A stretch of DNA of 64,000 nucleotides. Source: Serpula lacrymans var. lacrymans S7.9. Taxonomy: Eukaryota > Basidiomycota > Agaricomycetes > Boletales > Serpulaceae. Of this stretch, positions 1 to 12,197 are shown in pieces. The position numbers and the translations under genes were made by a program. The stretch covers positions 405,349 through 469,348 of the forward strand of contig NW_006763304.1 of NCBI RefSeq assembly GCF_000218685.1, read 5' to 3'. Below the pieces are notes generated by a model that worked only from the letters and a program-made list of their open reading frames with translations, was not told where the DNA came from and searched no databases. Numbering within the stretch: position 1 is the first letter of the stretch; every line of letters starts with the position of its first letter.

Positions 1-437
1 GCGACCAAAAGCTACCTGTGTAACCTTCGGATGCGAGGATTCTAGAAAGAGTGCTGCGAGGAGGAGACAACGACTTTAATCGACCAGATTGGATGTGCTA
101 GGATATGGTACTTTACCTGGGATCATATGCGATGGGTAGATTACCAGTGGGAGTGCCTGGTGGGAGTCCGTTTGGATATTCTCTGTCCTGATAGGCCGTG
201 CATTCTTGTTAGCATGCTCTGTGTGTATCACGCCAGTTTCACGAAGGGAAAATAGCTCTGTCTCAGATATCCCATTCCCAGGTAGAAGAATGTACCTCAT
301 CCCATCAACCTTAGTGATTCTCGAAAATCCAGCTTATTATCCACCCGCCTGGAAAACTGGCCGCACCATAATTCTCGCAGCTCATAAAGCGATGGTACAT
401 ATATGTGTGAATCTCGACCCGCGACACTGTGCCTGCG

Positions 438-877
438 CTATGAAAGGGAGAGAAGACATACCACGATTGCGAAGTCAAGTGGTGCATCATGTAATGTCAC
501 AGCCCAGTTATGCATGCTAATGTCCACTACGTCAAAACGAGGTCCAGCGTGCTTCTTGATAACGCCCTGGAGTTGAGTCAGAATTTGTCTGTCTTGTTCT
601 CTCTCTTCTGAAAGACGCTCAAAGGCCTATGATGCAATTGTACCATGTCAGAGATCAGATACGAGTGAACAAGTCCGCAAAGATACGAAAATATAACACG
701 CACCTTCAGGAGAAATGCTGTGTCTTTCTTCATCCTTCCGTGAAACTTTGGTGCCCGGCGTAGTGTTTTCTTTCTGAGATTTGTTTTCGCTTTCTCGTTC
801 AGCGGACGAACATATTCCTCAAAAAGTGGTTGTTGAGCCCTTCGTGATGTCGTTGAGAAAGCACGGACAAAAAGCAT
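438..877 (-). CDS. Small mitochondrial-type protein, unknown function
   Basis: The first exon (877 to 704) opens MLFVRAFSTTSRR, a basic Ser/Thr/Arg-rich N-terminus of the kind cleaved on import into mitochondria. It continues with a very basic stretch (NLRKKTLRRAPKFHGRMKK). A GTGCGT donor and an acceptor ending ATAG define a 77-nt intron (703-627). Exon 2 then encodes a charged helix (FERLSEEREQDRQILTQ) followed by a compact region ending HDAPLDFAIV. Reading straight on gives a stop at 438-440. A further intron after FAIV is also possible and could extend the protein toward about position 297, so the C-terminus is uncertain. The size and basicity would suit a mitoribosome-associated or assembly protein, but I do not recognise the family. 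Confidence 0.55.
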
Positions 878-1239
878 AAAAAAGACTTCCGTGAATAAGT
901 CCTGGCCTCAACAAGGAAATCAGGTATCACGGTATAACCAAGAGGGTAATGTACAAAACTTCAAGCTTCAAGCTGAGGTATTGATCATAGAACAACTTGA
1001 AGTGCCAGAGTGCCAGTGGGCACTAGCAATTAAAATTACCACTCCGGCGGGTAAAGCCAATAATACGTACTACTGCCAGTGAGAATTTGTCAAGCTAACA
1101 CAGGTACCAAACAGGTACTACAGGCTATAGGTCTTACTCAGTTGGCCTACACCCAGCAGACTTGAACACAGATCTTAGGGCTCGTTTGAGTACGTCTTAC
1201 GACTATTACAAAATCAGATATTTTTCAGCCTCAGAACCC

Positions 1240-3711
1240 TCACGCAGCCTTCACCCCACCCCAAGCAACCTTTTGTCCTCCAGGTCGTGGTGCGTTGTTT
1301 CTCTGTACATCTGTGCTATCGTTGCCTCCCTTGGGTTTCGGTCCACTTCCTGGTCCGGTGGCTGCACCTCCGGCTCCTTTCGAACTTGGCAATGGACTAG
1401 CACGTAGGGCATCTAATACCCTCTGTGCGTGCTCTGTGTTACGAATAAACCATCCTGCATACCGTCGACCAACAGTGGATTCTGCAATATGGACCATGTT
1501 CTATATATCAACATCAGCGTTAGATAGTGCTGGTACAAGATAAGACAAGACACCCACGTCGTCGATAACGAAATTCAGATCACTGGTAACAATCATTTGA
1601 CCATCAAGTAGCCCACCCTTGGCGCTCTTATCCCCACCCTCCTTGTCCGAACCTATACGACTGATACTGCGACTTGCCTGCTTCATCATCATCAGCTGGC
1701 ACACCATCTCTTCTTCGCCTACATCAAGAAAATTTGCCAGCTTCGACGCATCAAGTGATGTGTACAACTTCAGGAACGAGCGCAATGTCGGGATTGGTGA
1801 CTGTGCTTGCACGTCAGCGAGGAAGAGCGCCAAGTGACGGTGAGCGGGGTCAACATGAGGCTGATCCGATTCGAGGAGAGCACTTAGGGCTTCAGGGTCG
1901 TCGTAGGGAGGAGGGTTGGCGGAAATGAACTTGGGGCAAGCGTAGAGGAAGAGCTCTTCAAAAGCGGGGAGACCTTCATCGCTGTATAGTAATCAGCATC
2001 GCGAATACAGATACAACAACGACCAAGCGATATATTTGAAATGTATGAACTAAGCAGAGAGTACGTACTCACCCTTTTGACATTTTAGCAAATTGTTCTC
2101 CGTATTTTTCCTTGACTATATTCAAAATGTTATCGTCGAGTCTGGTGGGCGAAAGCGCATGACAGATCGCGAACAATGCATACATTCTGTCCGCTGTTTT
2201 GTTGATCTGCATGTACACGGTAAGACAAATTAAGCAAATCAAAAGGGTAGAGATACCTGATCGTATTGGTAACTTCGAGTGTGATACTGTCTCATCCTCA
2301 GCATGAAGTTCAGGATGGTAACAAACGTGCGGATGGCGTCATGGTATCGACGAAGCATTATGTAGCAGAATCCAACGTAGTAATAAGTGGCGACATGGCA
2401 CGCCGTGACACGCGTGAATGGGGACTGAGCAGTTTCTATCAGGTAAGAACAACAATGACATAAGTTTCATATGTACCTTCTGATTAAGCTCCACGTTATC
2501 CATGACTTTTAATGCAAGAGTGAAATCGCCCAGTAGAACGTGAACGCGGAGCAGACCGATGATACTGAAGTATCCCAACATGCGATAGAGAGGTTTTGTG
2601 CCATACTCACCTACAATCTCACTGTACATGACTCGTAAACACAAAATTGCAATGTCAATGAGGGCGAAAAATCCTGCTCACCTGATTTCTTCCTCACTTT
2701 TTCCCTCTTGCGTGGCCACGATGTACTCGTTGATGCGAGACTTTTGTATTAGACTGTACAGCACATTGAGTACCGAGTATGAAGACCAGACTTGTGCACC
2801 GCCGTCAGCCAGGAGACCGAGTTCGTCGTCGGTTTTGGTGCGTGGTTTTGAACGCCAGATAGAGAAAGACTGGTATTGGTAAATGAATTCGTCTATGATA
2901 TCCCAAAGCCACTGTTCAGGAAGAGAGATAGGCACTGGGCCGTCAGAGTCTGTACAACGAAGTGAGATTCATTAATCATTGAGGGTACAAGTACGAACGT
3001 ACTGAGGAGATAATTGAATAACTCGCAGCTGTTTTCGTAAGAATGGAATCGGTCGTCAATGTTTGGTTGCAAACGAGAGTAAACATGACGATAGTATAAT
3101 TCGCGGTAGAGGATGAGGAATATCTGATCTAGATATACCGGTTTGTATAGCGGAAGTGAAAGATGCTATCACTCAGCACTTACCGTCGTTAACCAGAGGG
3201 GCAATAATTTCAGCCTCTGGCCACTCCGTTTTGGCATAGTATTTTTCAGTCAGTCGATTCCAGCCACTCTCATACGCTACAGTTATTTCTGCAAGGTTGT
3301 TATCGAGTACGGCTTGATGGAAGTGCACAATGAACTATAATCGTTTCAATACCATGGAAGCCAGACATCAAATCCACGATGAGAAAGCAGGAAAATAAAG
3401 CAAATATCAGGGTACGTACACGCTTAACCACATCAGGGATTTGCGAAAACGCAGCTTGTTGAGCCATATGCTGCTGCATTGTGAGCAATGCGGATTCATC
3501 TAGCTGAGGCTGCTGAGCTGTTGTTCCATCGAGCAGTCATGGCCGAAGTCAATACACTCATGTCTATCTGATGATATCTGAGAATATGCGCACCATCATC
3601 ATACAACTCGTTCTGCCCATAGCTTCCCATCGCCAGACTAAGGTCAACGTCTTGCAAGTCCTCATCAAGATCTGCTTCTGCAGCCCAAAGAGCCATACGT
3701 TGCTGCGACAT
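1240..3711 (-). CDS. Eukaryotic translation initiation factor 3 subunit L (eIF3l)
   Basis: This is a non-core PCI-domain subunit of cytosolic eIF3, which helps recruit mRNA and the 43S complex. Several exons carry family hallmarks: [20 protein letters not shown] in the middle, then [21 protein letters not shown] and DNVELNQK, and in the PCI part [20 protein letters not shown]. The C-terminus ([20 protein letters not shown]) ends in a Gly/Pro/Lys-rich tail, longer than in animal eIF3l. I chose the ATG at 3711 ([18 protein letters not shown]) because it opens an acidic N-terminus that splices through a short intron near 3550 into [16 protein letters not shown] and then QIPDVVKR. At least six further introns interrupt the gene. 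The family assignment is strong; exon edges in the middle are approximate. Confidence 0.9.
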
Positions 3712-4226
3712 GTTTTGCGTTTGTTGAGGGAATATCTTGCTGTTTGCCAGTGAACCAATTAGAAAAAAAGTCCTTGACCCCAGGCCGTGAGTGGCTGAGG
3801 ACCCCGAGGAGTATAAGATTATAAATGCGTCACAGCATTCCTCTAGTAACCGAAGAATGGCCCACCACTCATACATTGTCAGAGAAATGGGAAGCCCCCT
3901 AATCAACACTGGGGATTTACGAGGTGCGGGTAGTGGTTTGTATCCTCAAACCCGCCTCATTAGAGCGCCAGTAAGTACATAAAGCACATAAACATATTGA
4001 TGCTGTACAAGGTCATGTCTATTCTGGCTGTGTGGGAATATTAATAATAAGTGAGCAAACAAACCAAAGCTGCGATATTCGTAAAAACAAAACGGACGGC
4101 GAAAGACATGTAACAGTCGTCAAAAGTCGTGTAAAGTCAGGTAAAATCACTGTGAATAGCACTCACTATATTCGAGATGGTGACGTGCCACGTCATCCAA
4201 CTCTTTTCTTCTTCCCAGACAACCTG

Positions 4227-4764
4227 ATGCCAAAACGCAAGGCAACTGCAGCACATGCCTTTAAGCTATCTCCCCTTACCAAGCGTCCACGATACTCTTC
4301 AGTTACGTCCGCAGATTCTGTACAGACAAGACCTAGCGCAGACAATGGTTCCAGTTATCACCACACCAGCGAATTCATGGAGCTCGATTCTGCCAACAGG
4401 CCACTCGGTTTGTCTATCGAAAGGTTGGAATCAGTTGATCTTGTGAGGAATCCCCGCATACTTTCCTTTTCAAACAATCGGAGAGAAATAAACACTCAGG
4501 TATCCCAGACGACAAGGATGGAATGCGATATATTGCAAGAAAGAGAAAGTCACCTTGAAAAGGCTGTGGAGCTGCTGAGAGGAGAATTTGAACAAAAGGC
4601 GAGAAAGAAAGAAGAGCTCAGGATAGTGCAAAAGCAACAAATTAGGTTTGTACATTATCTATTTTACTACGAGTTTTGACCTACAAAAGCCTTTGGTCAA
4701 CGTCGAAAGATCCTGGATACAGGACGTTGAAATGTCTTTATGCGATACATGCGCTCAAGGGTGA
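4227..4764 (+). CDS. Basic N-terminus, coiled-coil hypothetical protein
   Basis: I do not recognise the family. The ATG at 4227 gives MPKRKATAAHAFKLSPLTKR, whose basic clusters resemble a nuclear localisation signal. A Ser-rich middle follows, then a charged helix (ERESHLEKAVELLRGEF followed by EQKARKKEELRIVQKQQ) that should form a coiled coil. The frame is open from 4032, but the upstream methionines lack this charge pattern. At 4646 a GTTTGT donor probably starts an intron. With the acceptor at 4709 the tail reads RSWIQDVEMSLCDTCAQG and stops at 4764; an acceptor at 4689 would give another tail. The total is about 160 residues. A role in the nucleus or spindle is only a guess. Confidence 0.5.
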
Positions 4765-5192
4765 CGTGGTACAATAATGGTGGACTGGAATAGGAATCAG
4801 GTCATGGACACTGCATAACACTCATATATAAGCATAGAGTATACTTTGGAATATACCTCTAATATTATTCTTCTCTCATCTATTTGGACTGCTGCCAAAC
4901 CTTCGTAGTTATATGTCAAATGCGTCGCAACGTCTCGTCACGATTGCTACTCCATTGTTTTGCTGTGACCACCATCGTACAAACCATGATGCAAAATAGA
5001 ATAATGTTTTATGTCTTCGTATCATCAATGGGTTCGTACAGTAGATCCCCTTCCTGAAGGTGTCGTAAATTATCAAGATTCTGAGAGAAATACGAGTCCA
5101 ACTGTGAATAAAATGATGGTATACTATAAATTGGATGAGAACCCTGAGCGGCTTAGAGTCCCCAAGTGAAAAACATGGCAACTGAACACTCT

Positions 5193-6249
5193 TCACGTTT
5201 TGAATACGACGATCAGGATGAGCAGTACAACGATGAGCACTGCAATTGTCACCGTTGAAACTAAAAGAATAAGCGCCTCAGTTAGCTACCAGTGATTAAC
5301 AGCACATATACTGTAAAGTCGCAGCCACCATAGAATGTATCTCGACAAATGAAGGACATAAGACACTTACCATTCCCTCGAACCCCTCTTGCGACTTTAT
5401 CCAGTCTCTTTCGTGCGCTACCTAAGCGGGTTGCGGTATGGTCGAGGTCAGTGTCAAGCTCGTCAAGTATACCAGCATGCGTGTCAAGCTCTGAGTTGAT
5501 CTGAAGAGAGATATGATGTTGGCGCGTTATGGAATTGGAAAGGTTGTCGAGATGCGAGTCCTGATCTGAAAGTCCACAGGTCAGTTAGTGTATGACAAGA
5601 AAAGAGTTAAGCAAATCGGTGTTCAAAGCAAATGTAGGATTCCAGTTACAAACTAGAGAAATAATTCGAGGATGAGACGAGGCCATACCATCTATCATCC
5701 GTCTTTGCGTCTGCAACAAAATCCCTGGCTCAACATCAGCATCGGGATCATCCGTATACGGCTCAAACACGGGTTCTGATTGTTTGTATAGTGCATCGTG
5801 GCGGTCGTCCAACGACATTGTAGAATTAAGGGGAGGGGAAGGTAGTGGTGATGGAGACGGTGAGCGTGAAGGTTCCGGTTCTCGTGGAGTATCCAAGCTA
5901 ATGCATTGTTAGTATCGCAGTGACATATAGATCCCTACCATAAAACGATTACGACTCACCTTTCCAACCCTGCTTTGATGGCCTCCTCCCCGAACATCCC
6001 CCGCATGCGCTCGTACTGCGCTCGCAATGAGTCAACTGTTTCTCCCTCTCTCCTGTTCTCACCCACGCCAGGTAAAAGGGTCTGCGATTGGAGTGCTAAT
6101 ATCCCCGTATGGAGGTTCCGTAGGTTCTGTGTGATTCGTTGGAGGTGGAGTGTGGACGGTGATGTCGAAGAGATACTCTGGAGACGCTGGCGTTCCAGGA
6201 GAAGGGTAAGGGTTTGAGAGGACAGAGAAGTTAGCTTAGGAAGTGACAT
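5193..6249 (-). CDS. Qc-SNARE, syntaxin-8 (Syn8) type
   Basis: This is an endosomal/vacuolar fusion SNARE by architecture. Exon 1 (from ATG 6249) encodes an N-terminal helical region starting MSLPKLTSLSSQTLTLLLER. Exon 2 is a Ser/Pro-rich linker (SRSPSPSPLPSPP) followed by an acidic stretch. Exon 3 carries the SNARE heptads SNSITRQHHISLQINSELD and HAGILDELDTDLDHTATRLG, with a glutamine in the position of the ionic zero layer. The last short exon encodes VTIAVLIVVLLILIVVFKT, a C-terminal tail anchor with two residues after the membrane segment. All introns have GT-AG ends and keep phase. Total is about 250 aa, usual for syntaxin 8/Syn8. Tlg1-like Qc-SNAREs are the main alternative. Confidence 0.82.
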
Positions 6250-6980
6250 TCTTTGATTTCGTTGTGAGAAGTGCCGGAGCCGTTGCTCTATGCTACTACG
6301 ACGGTGATTCTAGTGGTAAGGAACCGAGGGGGCTGTTGCCTTGCAGACCTAAGTTCACCTTTATTCCGAAAACGTGGAGTGTTGTTGTACACACGCTACT
6401 TGTGGGATATACCGGGGGCAAAGAACGGGAATTATCCCTGTGTGAAGACGTTCCAGCTGAAAATATAAAGATATAAGTTATGCGCAGCCCGAACGCAGCT
6501 GGTAAATGTGGTCCTGGTGAGTACCGCGGTGAGTGTTGGTGTTGGTGGTAAAAGCGTGGCAGCTGCCTACTACTGCGCCCGCCGCAGCCGCTTACAACCA
6601 TTCTTGAACAGAAACCACATCCAGCGCTAGTACCTCACAACAGTCCTGTCACGGTACTTGTATGTTCTTTGGCAACAATTTGCGCGCCTTGGACCGAACG
6701 AAAGGCATCACGAGGCACCCAGTTGGAATCTATACCATGTAGATCCACTACCCTAGTATCCATCTCAGAATATGCCTGAGAGCTAGAAAAAGAACATGGT
6801 ATATCTACCAGACCCTTGATAGTATCGCCGAGTTAGCTTCCTGAATATTGCAGAAGATCTTTACAGAAAATATTTGCACAATTCCTTGCTACTGCCCTGC
6901 ACTCTTTCTGTATCACGTTCATTGACTTCTGCGCCAATTACTTCTGGCACTGTCATCGTCGATATCCGTACGCCTTTTGG
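6250..6980. other. Intergenic, divergent promoter region
   Basis: This 731-bp gap lies between the SNARE gene (minus) and the secreted-protein gene (plus) and must hold both promoters. Open frames on both strands here are short and low in complexity (Pro/Arg-rich) and look non-coding. I see no convincing TATA box or RNA gene. Confidence 0.5.
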
Positions 6981-7834
6981 ATGGAGATGTTGTTCGCTCT
7001 CTGCGTCATTTCAGTCTGTATTATTGGAAATGCATATGCCATGCCCTTAATCTCGTCCATGCCTTTCAGGCGTGATGTCAATCCAGCCCTAGTCCCTCCA
7101 TTCGAGTGGCAAGCTGGTATCAATCCAACTGGTATGCACCCATCATGAATGACTTCTATTTACATCTGACTTGAAATATGTTTTCAAATATACCAGGTAC
7201 TGGTAACTGCGACGGGGCTGTTAATGGCACGAATGAGCAGCCGATTCTGATACCATGTACTTGTCCTCCAAACTCCACTGTTTTCCTCGCTGTAAGCCTT
7301 GTTCTTGTGTTTTGCAATAATTTAGCTGGCGTATGATGCTAATACACACCCCGCTAGGCCCTCAATAGGAATGTTGCTGCTGGTTTTGTCACCACTAATC
7401 CAAACATCACGATCTCTTTCCCCACTGACAACAGTACCGCCTCGCAGAATACGCGGCTGCATGCTGCTTCTGTCACTCTGCTCAATCTGAATGGTCCCGG
7501 TGAGGGGTGTCCCATCCAAGCAACTACATACGCAGCACAGCAGCAAGCGATTAACGATGAGGTCATATCTTCATCTACATATTCATCCGCTAGCTCAACT
7601 ACAGCTTCGATCACTTCAACTACTCTTTCTTTTTCTTTCCCATCTGCAACACCCTCCATCAACGGTACAGCACCTACATCGCACTCCTCCAATTGTGTCA
7701 CATGTGTCATCGGATCTGCATATGCGGAGTGCTGCATGGTTTATGAAATAGTCACAATACACACGCTCGCCGTGAGGCAGCGTAAGGGCGCGAATGGCTC
7801 AAAAGAGCTTCAAATAGAAAGACGCATCCCTTGA
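6981..7834 (+). CDS. Secreted Ser/Thr-rich protein
   Basis: The ATG at 6981 gives MEMLFALCVISVCIIGNAYA, a signal peptide with a likely cleavage after NAYA. Two introns follow (donors GTATGC near 7132 and GTAAGC near 7291). The mature chain has a Cys-containing block (GNCDGAVNG, then IPCTCPPNS), an Asn/Thr-rich middle with several N-glycosylation sequons (NVAAGFVTTNPNITISFPT), LNLNGPGEGCP, a Ser/Thr-rich linker, and a C-terminal Cys cluster (NCVTCVIGSAYAECC). Small secreted proteins with a CDG...IPC.CPP block and LNGPG motif recur in Agaricomycetes without known function, as far as I recall. It probably acts in the wall or outside the cell. No GPI-type hydrophobic tail is seen. Confidence 0.78.
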
Positions 7835-8686
7835 TCTGTGCGTTTAGTTCGATTCTTTGTATTTTTATTTTGCATCAAACACTGTATAAATATGAAGTTT
7901 TTATTGACCATTGGCACTGTTTAGGTGATGCTCTTGGAAGGCTTGCAGGAGCATTGCTTGTGCATCTCCATAGGTTTACAGTGGCTATGTGGCATCGCCT
8001 ATGAAGAACTGCAATGCGCAGAGTTACCAGTTCCCTCACTTGAACGGCCATGATTGATGGCCACTTTGAAGACGACATCCGCTCCTGAAATCCGAATTAC
8101 ATTCAGATTGGTTGGTGAGTGGTGACTGACGGCACATCAGTGTCGAGTCATTTTCCACCACAATCTCTTAGAGGCTGAGATCGGAACAACTTCGTTGTGT
8201 TCCGAAGTTGGATACCACTATGAAAACTTTTTCAAAAAGGTCTTAGCATCATTGCGGAAAAAATACGCCAATGTAGCTTGCTTAGCATTGCCGCCGTGCT
8301 AGAAGAAACACGGGTTTTATCTTTCCATGAGAAGGTGTCAGTCAGTGCCTCTTCCTATACCGTTTTGGAGAAACTCGAAGTACCTATGGTACCTCTGAGT
8401 CAGGCCTCGGGTTCGGCGTCCAACTTATTAATATACGTGAGCGTTGCTATTATACGACGCAGTCCTGGTTGAGACCACCACGATTTGATTATCTATCCCC
8501 ATAAAATTATCAGAGTAGTACACGTTTATTGGCGCTTTCCCATCGTAACAGTAAGTTGATTTACCAGCTTGATTATAACTTGATTTTGAAGGATTTCAAG
8601 CCAAATATAATAGTGCCGCGGAGGTAAAATCAAGAAGTAAAGTCCGCGCCACCGATACATCAATATTGTAGACTACAACTACGACA
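7835..8686. other. Intergenic, nothing recognised
   Basis: 852 bp between two plus-strand genes. It should include the terminator of the secreted-protein gene and the promoter of the amidotransferase-like gene. I find no RNA gene, repeat or convincing small ORF. Confidence 0.5.
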
Positions 8687-9743
8687 ATGACCCGAATCGC
8701 GCTGCTCATCTGTGATACTCCAGCTTTATCTGTACGCAAAAAACATGGCGATTATATCCAAGTTTACAACGACTACCTTCGTAACTCCCTGCCTCGCCCA
8801 GAGTTGGTATCGCAGCTGAATGTTGACTCATACGACGTTGTTGATAAGCAAGAGTACCCAGACGACGACATTTCCTACGATGCGGTCGTGATGACTGGTT
8901 CCGGTTAGCTTCTTCTTGTCAATGCTTTGACCGAAGACTAACCAGAACTATCATGGTGACACTCCCGATGGTATATCCAAAACTGGCCCTTATGATTACC
9001 TTAACTGGCGTATGAGGAGATAGCTGCTTCCGCGTACCAGAATCTGGAGTGGATCAATAAACTTATTGCGTATGTTAAACGCCTTGTAGAAGAGAAGCCG
9101 GAAGTAAAGATATTTGGTACGTCAATTGTCATCGATCCCACTATCCAACGTATCTCAATCATAATATCATGATAAGGAATATGTTTTGGCCACCAAATTG
9201 TTGCACGTGCAGTTGGAGGTGAATGTGTACCTACCGATGGCTTATGGGAAATCGGTGTGACCGAGATGCAGCTCACGGACGTTGGCAAGAAAGTATTTGG
9301 AGTGGATTCTATTGTAAGTGTCAAGTTATCGGCGTATGGAACCTGGAGTCACGCTTCGATTCGCATATCATAATCTCATTCGTATGACACGACCACTCAA
9401 GAACATTCAACAAATGCATAGAGACCATGTTCCAGCAGTCCCACCCTCATTCCATCTCCTGGGGTCGACTGATATCACTATGAATCATGGCATGGTTCGC
9501 TTTTCACCGTCGTCCCCATCTGCGAATCCTGTTTCCTTATCACTGAAAGATATCCAAATCCTAACAATTCAAGGCCACCCTGAATTCACGGAGTCAATCG
9601 TTAAACTCGTAGTTGACGATAGGTCAGGTAGGGGAGTAATTAGCCCCGAAGTTGCCGAGGAGGCCCGTCGAAGGGCATCGTTGCAAAACGATGGAGTATC
9701 CATTGTGGGGAAGACTCTATGGGGAATCTTGGGTGTAGCATGA
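8687..9743 (+). CDS. Class-I glutamine amidotransferase-like protein
   Basis: Cytosolic GATase-1 fold, similar to the uncharacterised yeast family that includes YLR126C; its nitrogen acceptor is unknown. Exon 1 starts MTRIALLICDTPALSVR and ends in VVMTGS. It splices into AASAYQNLEWINKLIAYV. The nucleophile elbow is assembled across an intron at about 9119: FG plus ICFGHQIVARAVGG, giving the catalytic Cys in G-I-C-F-G-H. The last exon contains IQILTIQGHPEFTES, where His and Glu fit the rest of the catalytic triad, so the enzyme looks intact. Total is about 265 aa. No synthase domain is fused and no obvious partner lies next to it. Confidence 0.85.
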
Positions 9744-9916
9744 TAAGCTTATGGGCGGACACTACCGTAATTTTGGATTTAGAAACATCTGTAGAAGTAT
9801 GGCACTAGTGTGCCACCCAGATGTATCCTTTCTTCTTTTCACATAGCGTTATCTTGACGTACTAATAGTGTATATGTACATGTAGTGGATATAGTCATAC
9901 AAGAAGACGGAAAAGT

Positions 9917-11243
9917 TTACGCGGTTGTGCTGGGATTGAAAGAGGGGTTTACTTTGTCGCCATCAGTTTGCCTGTTACACAGGTTCGGGGGTTCATGGTC
10001 CAACTGAGCTATATGCACTTCAACGGGCTTCATTTCATGTGATCCCGTCGATGCCGATGCATCAAAATGTGGCTCGGTCAGAGTCGGGAGAAATGAGGAC
10101 CTGGTCATCATTCTCGCCATTGTAGCACAGATGATGATAGCATAGAACGTGATAGGTATAATTTGTCCGATCTACGGAATAGCCTCATGTTTGGTACGAA
10201 TGACCTGGATAATGAATGGTAAACACTTACAACGTCAATAACCACATAGGCACCATTGGTCTTGAGCGCGTAGGTGATGATCATGATAATAAGAGAAAGG
10301 GAGTATAGTGCTCCGCATTCCATAATCACCCGCATCACTGGGGTTAACAAACGATGACCATAGCGACTGATGGTGCTATTGGATATCCATATCTTACAGG
10401 CCAAGAGGCCTGACGAACGCATTAGCGAGCATCGGCGGATAATAGGGTAACAAACCTGTTGCAATTATATTAGTCGCCAGTGCGATGGAGTAAAATGATA
10501 TAACCCATCGGGCCGTCTCTTCGATGAATATATCATTAGGATTGGTGACGGGCTGAGCTATTGACCAGACTGTATGTGTCGCAGCAACTAACAAGGAATG
10601 GCTAGTAAGAGGGAAGTGAGGGGGAGGATGGTGGAGTATTACCTACGATTCCACACCAACCAACTATCAAAGGTATGGTGATCCATATGCTCTGCCATAC
10701 TATATAGTTTCGATAGATCTATAGACTGCCGAGTTCATAGGTGTTTATGACAGAGGATCATGAGATTTACTGTGAGATTTACTGACAATTACTGCGTCTG
10801 CGATAAGTGTTTCAAATCCGTATACTGCATTCTTGAAAGTATTCACCGTAATGTTGCTGAAATAGGCGTTGGGTGTCCCAGAGGACACGAACCCAACGTA
10901 AAGACGCCGACCATCTGCTATAATATGCTAATAGAGATATGTCGCTGCCGGTGAATATACGCGACCCCTAAGTACGACAAAGAAAAGCTCACCAGAGTGC
11001 TAAGACAAAACAGCAGTAGTGCTGCTACGCACATGATATAATTGGCTTTTTTTTGCCGTCCGTTTGTATATCAGAGCCCAGGCAGTGGCGCCAAACATAA
11101 AAAGCGAGAAACCTTCAATCGGGACAAGTCATATCGAGTATCTGACTCCATCGATAACTTGAATCGGAGGACTTTCCATAAAAAACACCTTCGATAATGA
11201 TAGAAATGACTGCAGCCGCCTCTAAGCTGAAATATGCCACCAT
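9917..11243 (-). CDS. Basidiomycete 7-TM membrane protein, frame broken at A8
   Basis: This resembles a large Agaricomycete family of seven-helix membrane proteins of unknown function. From ATG 11243 the exons give MVAYFSLEAAAVISIIIE, GFSLFMFGATAWALIYKR, YIMCVAALLLFCLSTL, DGRRLYVGFVSSG, FKNAVYGFETLIADAVIV, IYRNYIVWQSIWITIPL, ARWVISFYSIALATNIIATG, RVIMECGALYSLSLIIMI and IIPITFYAIIICATMARMM, then a polar tail. Splice sites and phases fit throughout except at one point. In a run of eight A (minus sense; 11047-11054) the frame shifts, and seven A would join helix 1 to helix 2 cleanly. It is either a recent pseudogene or a homopolymer sequencing error. The last intron uses an acceptor ending CGTAG before IGQIIP. 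Confidence 0.72.
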
Positions 11244-12197
11244 CCTGCCAGTGGAATCAGACGAGCCCTACTGGCGTGAAGGGTAACGCTCCAGGTGATC
11301 GAGCCACAAGGACAAAGGGGACCGCTGGATATTGGATTCAAAAAGCACTTTAGTCACCATCGAAGTTGAGGTATATTTGTACACTTCCAGAAGAGTACTT
11401 ACTATCGAATGGAAATAATTTTTTGAAAAAGGTACTGCTGTGCGTGAGTTGATGGGTGACTTCAAGTTGGAGCATCACGCCCGCCCTACTAGTGCAGTGC
11501 GACTTGGGAGTTACGTGACAATTATGAGTTGGTCGGACTATATTCCATGGCATCAGCGGCTGAGTGTAATATAGATTAGGATACTTACCTGCCCTTTCAG
11601 TCTGTCCTTCTGGTACAACTTGAACGCCTGGTGAGTTCGCGTTGTTTAGTATATTTCCCAGTTTACATCTAAAATGTGATCAAGTTAAGGCTCTTAATTG
11701 CTGGATGTGAGTGGGTGTTGTGTAATTGTTGTTCAAAAGTAATACTTTAGCTGCGTATTCATCACAATCAACGCTGGAGGATGGTACTTCGGTGGGGCGT
11801 ATCAGAGAAATACATCAAGGGCCTAACGTTAACGCCTGCCCAATTCGGAATGCCGCATTTTTGGGCCCCCGAATACTCCCATGAGAACTGATGGTCTCCT
11901 GGTACACTTGTTGAAACGTTGAAGGGCCACTGGTGAAGCTCGCGGAGGTCTTCTGTGCGCGGATATGGAAAGTGAGGCACGCTCTCGAAACATCATCATT
12001 GCCGTGCGTTCCGATCATGGCATTATCGCATCCACCATGTGCCTCAGTCAGAGCATAGCTTCAATCATTCGAGCAAACGATAACTTTAAAGGCACATCAA
12101 AACTCTGACAGCAATATGAGGAACTGGGTTTCTGTCAAATTAAAAGTACAGAACGGTGAGGCATTGGCGTATCCTAGAACTATGGCTGGAAATTTTC
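11244..12197. other. Intergenic, nothing recognised
   Basis: 954 bp between the 7-TM gene and the P450 gene, both on the minus strand. The minus-strand frames at 11268-11553 and 11768-12018 are open but lack splice context, codon bias or family resemblance. It should contain the promoter of the 7-TM gene. Confidence 0.45.
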
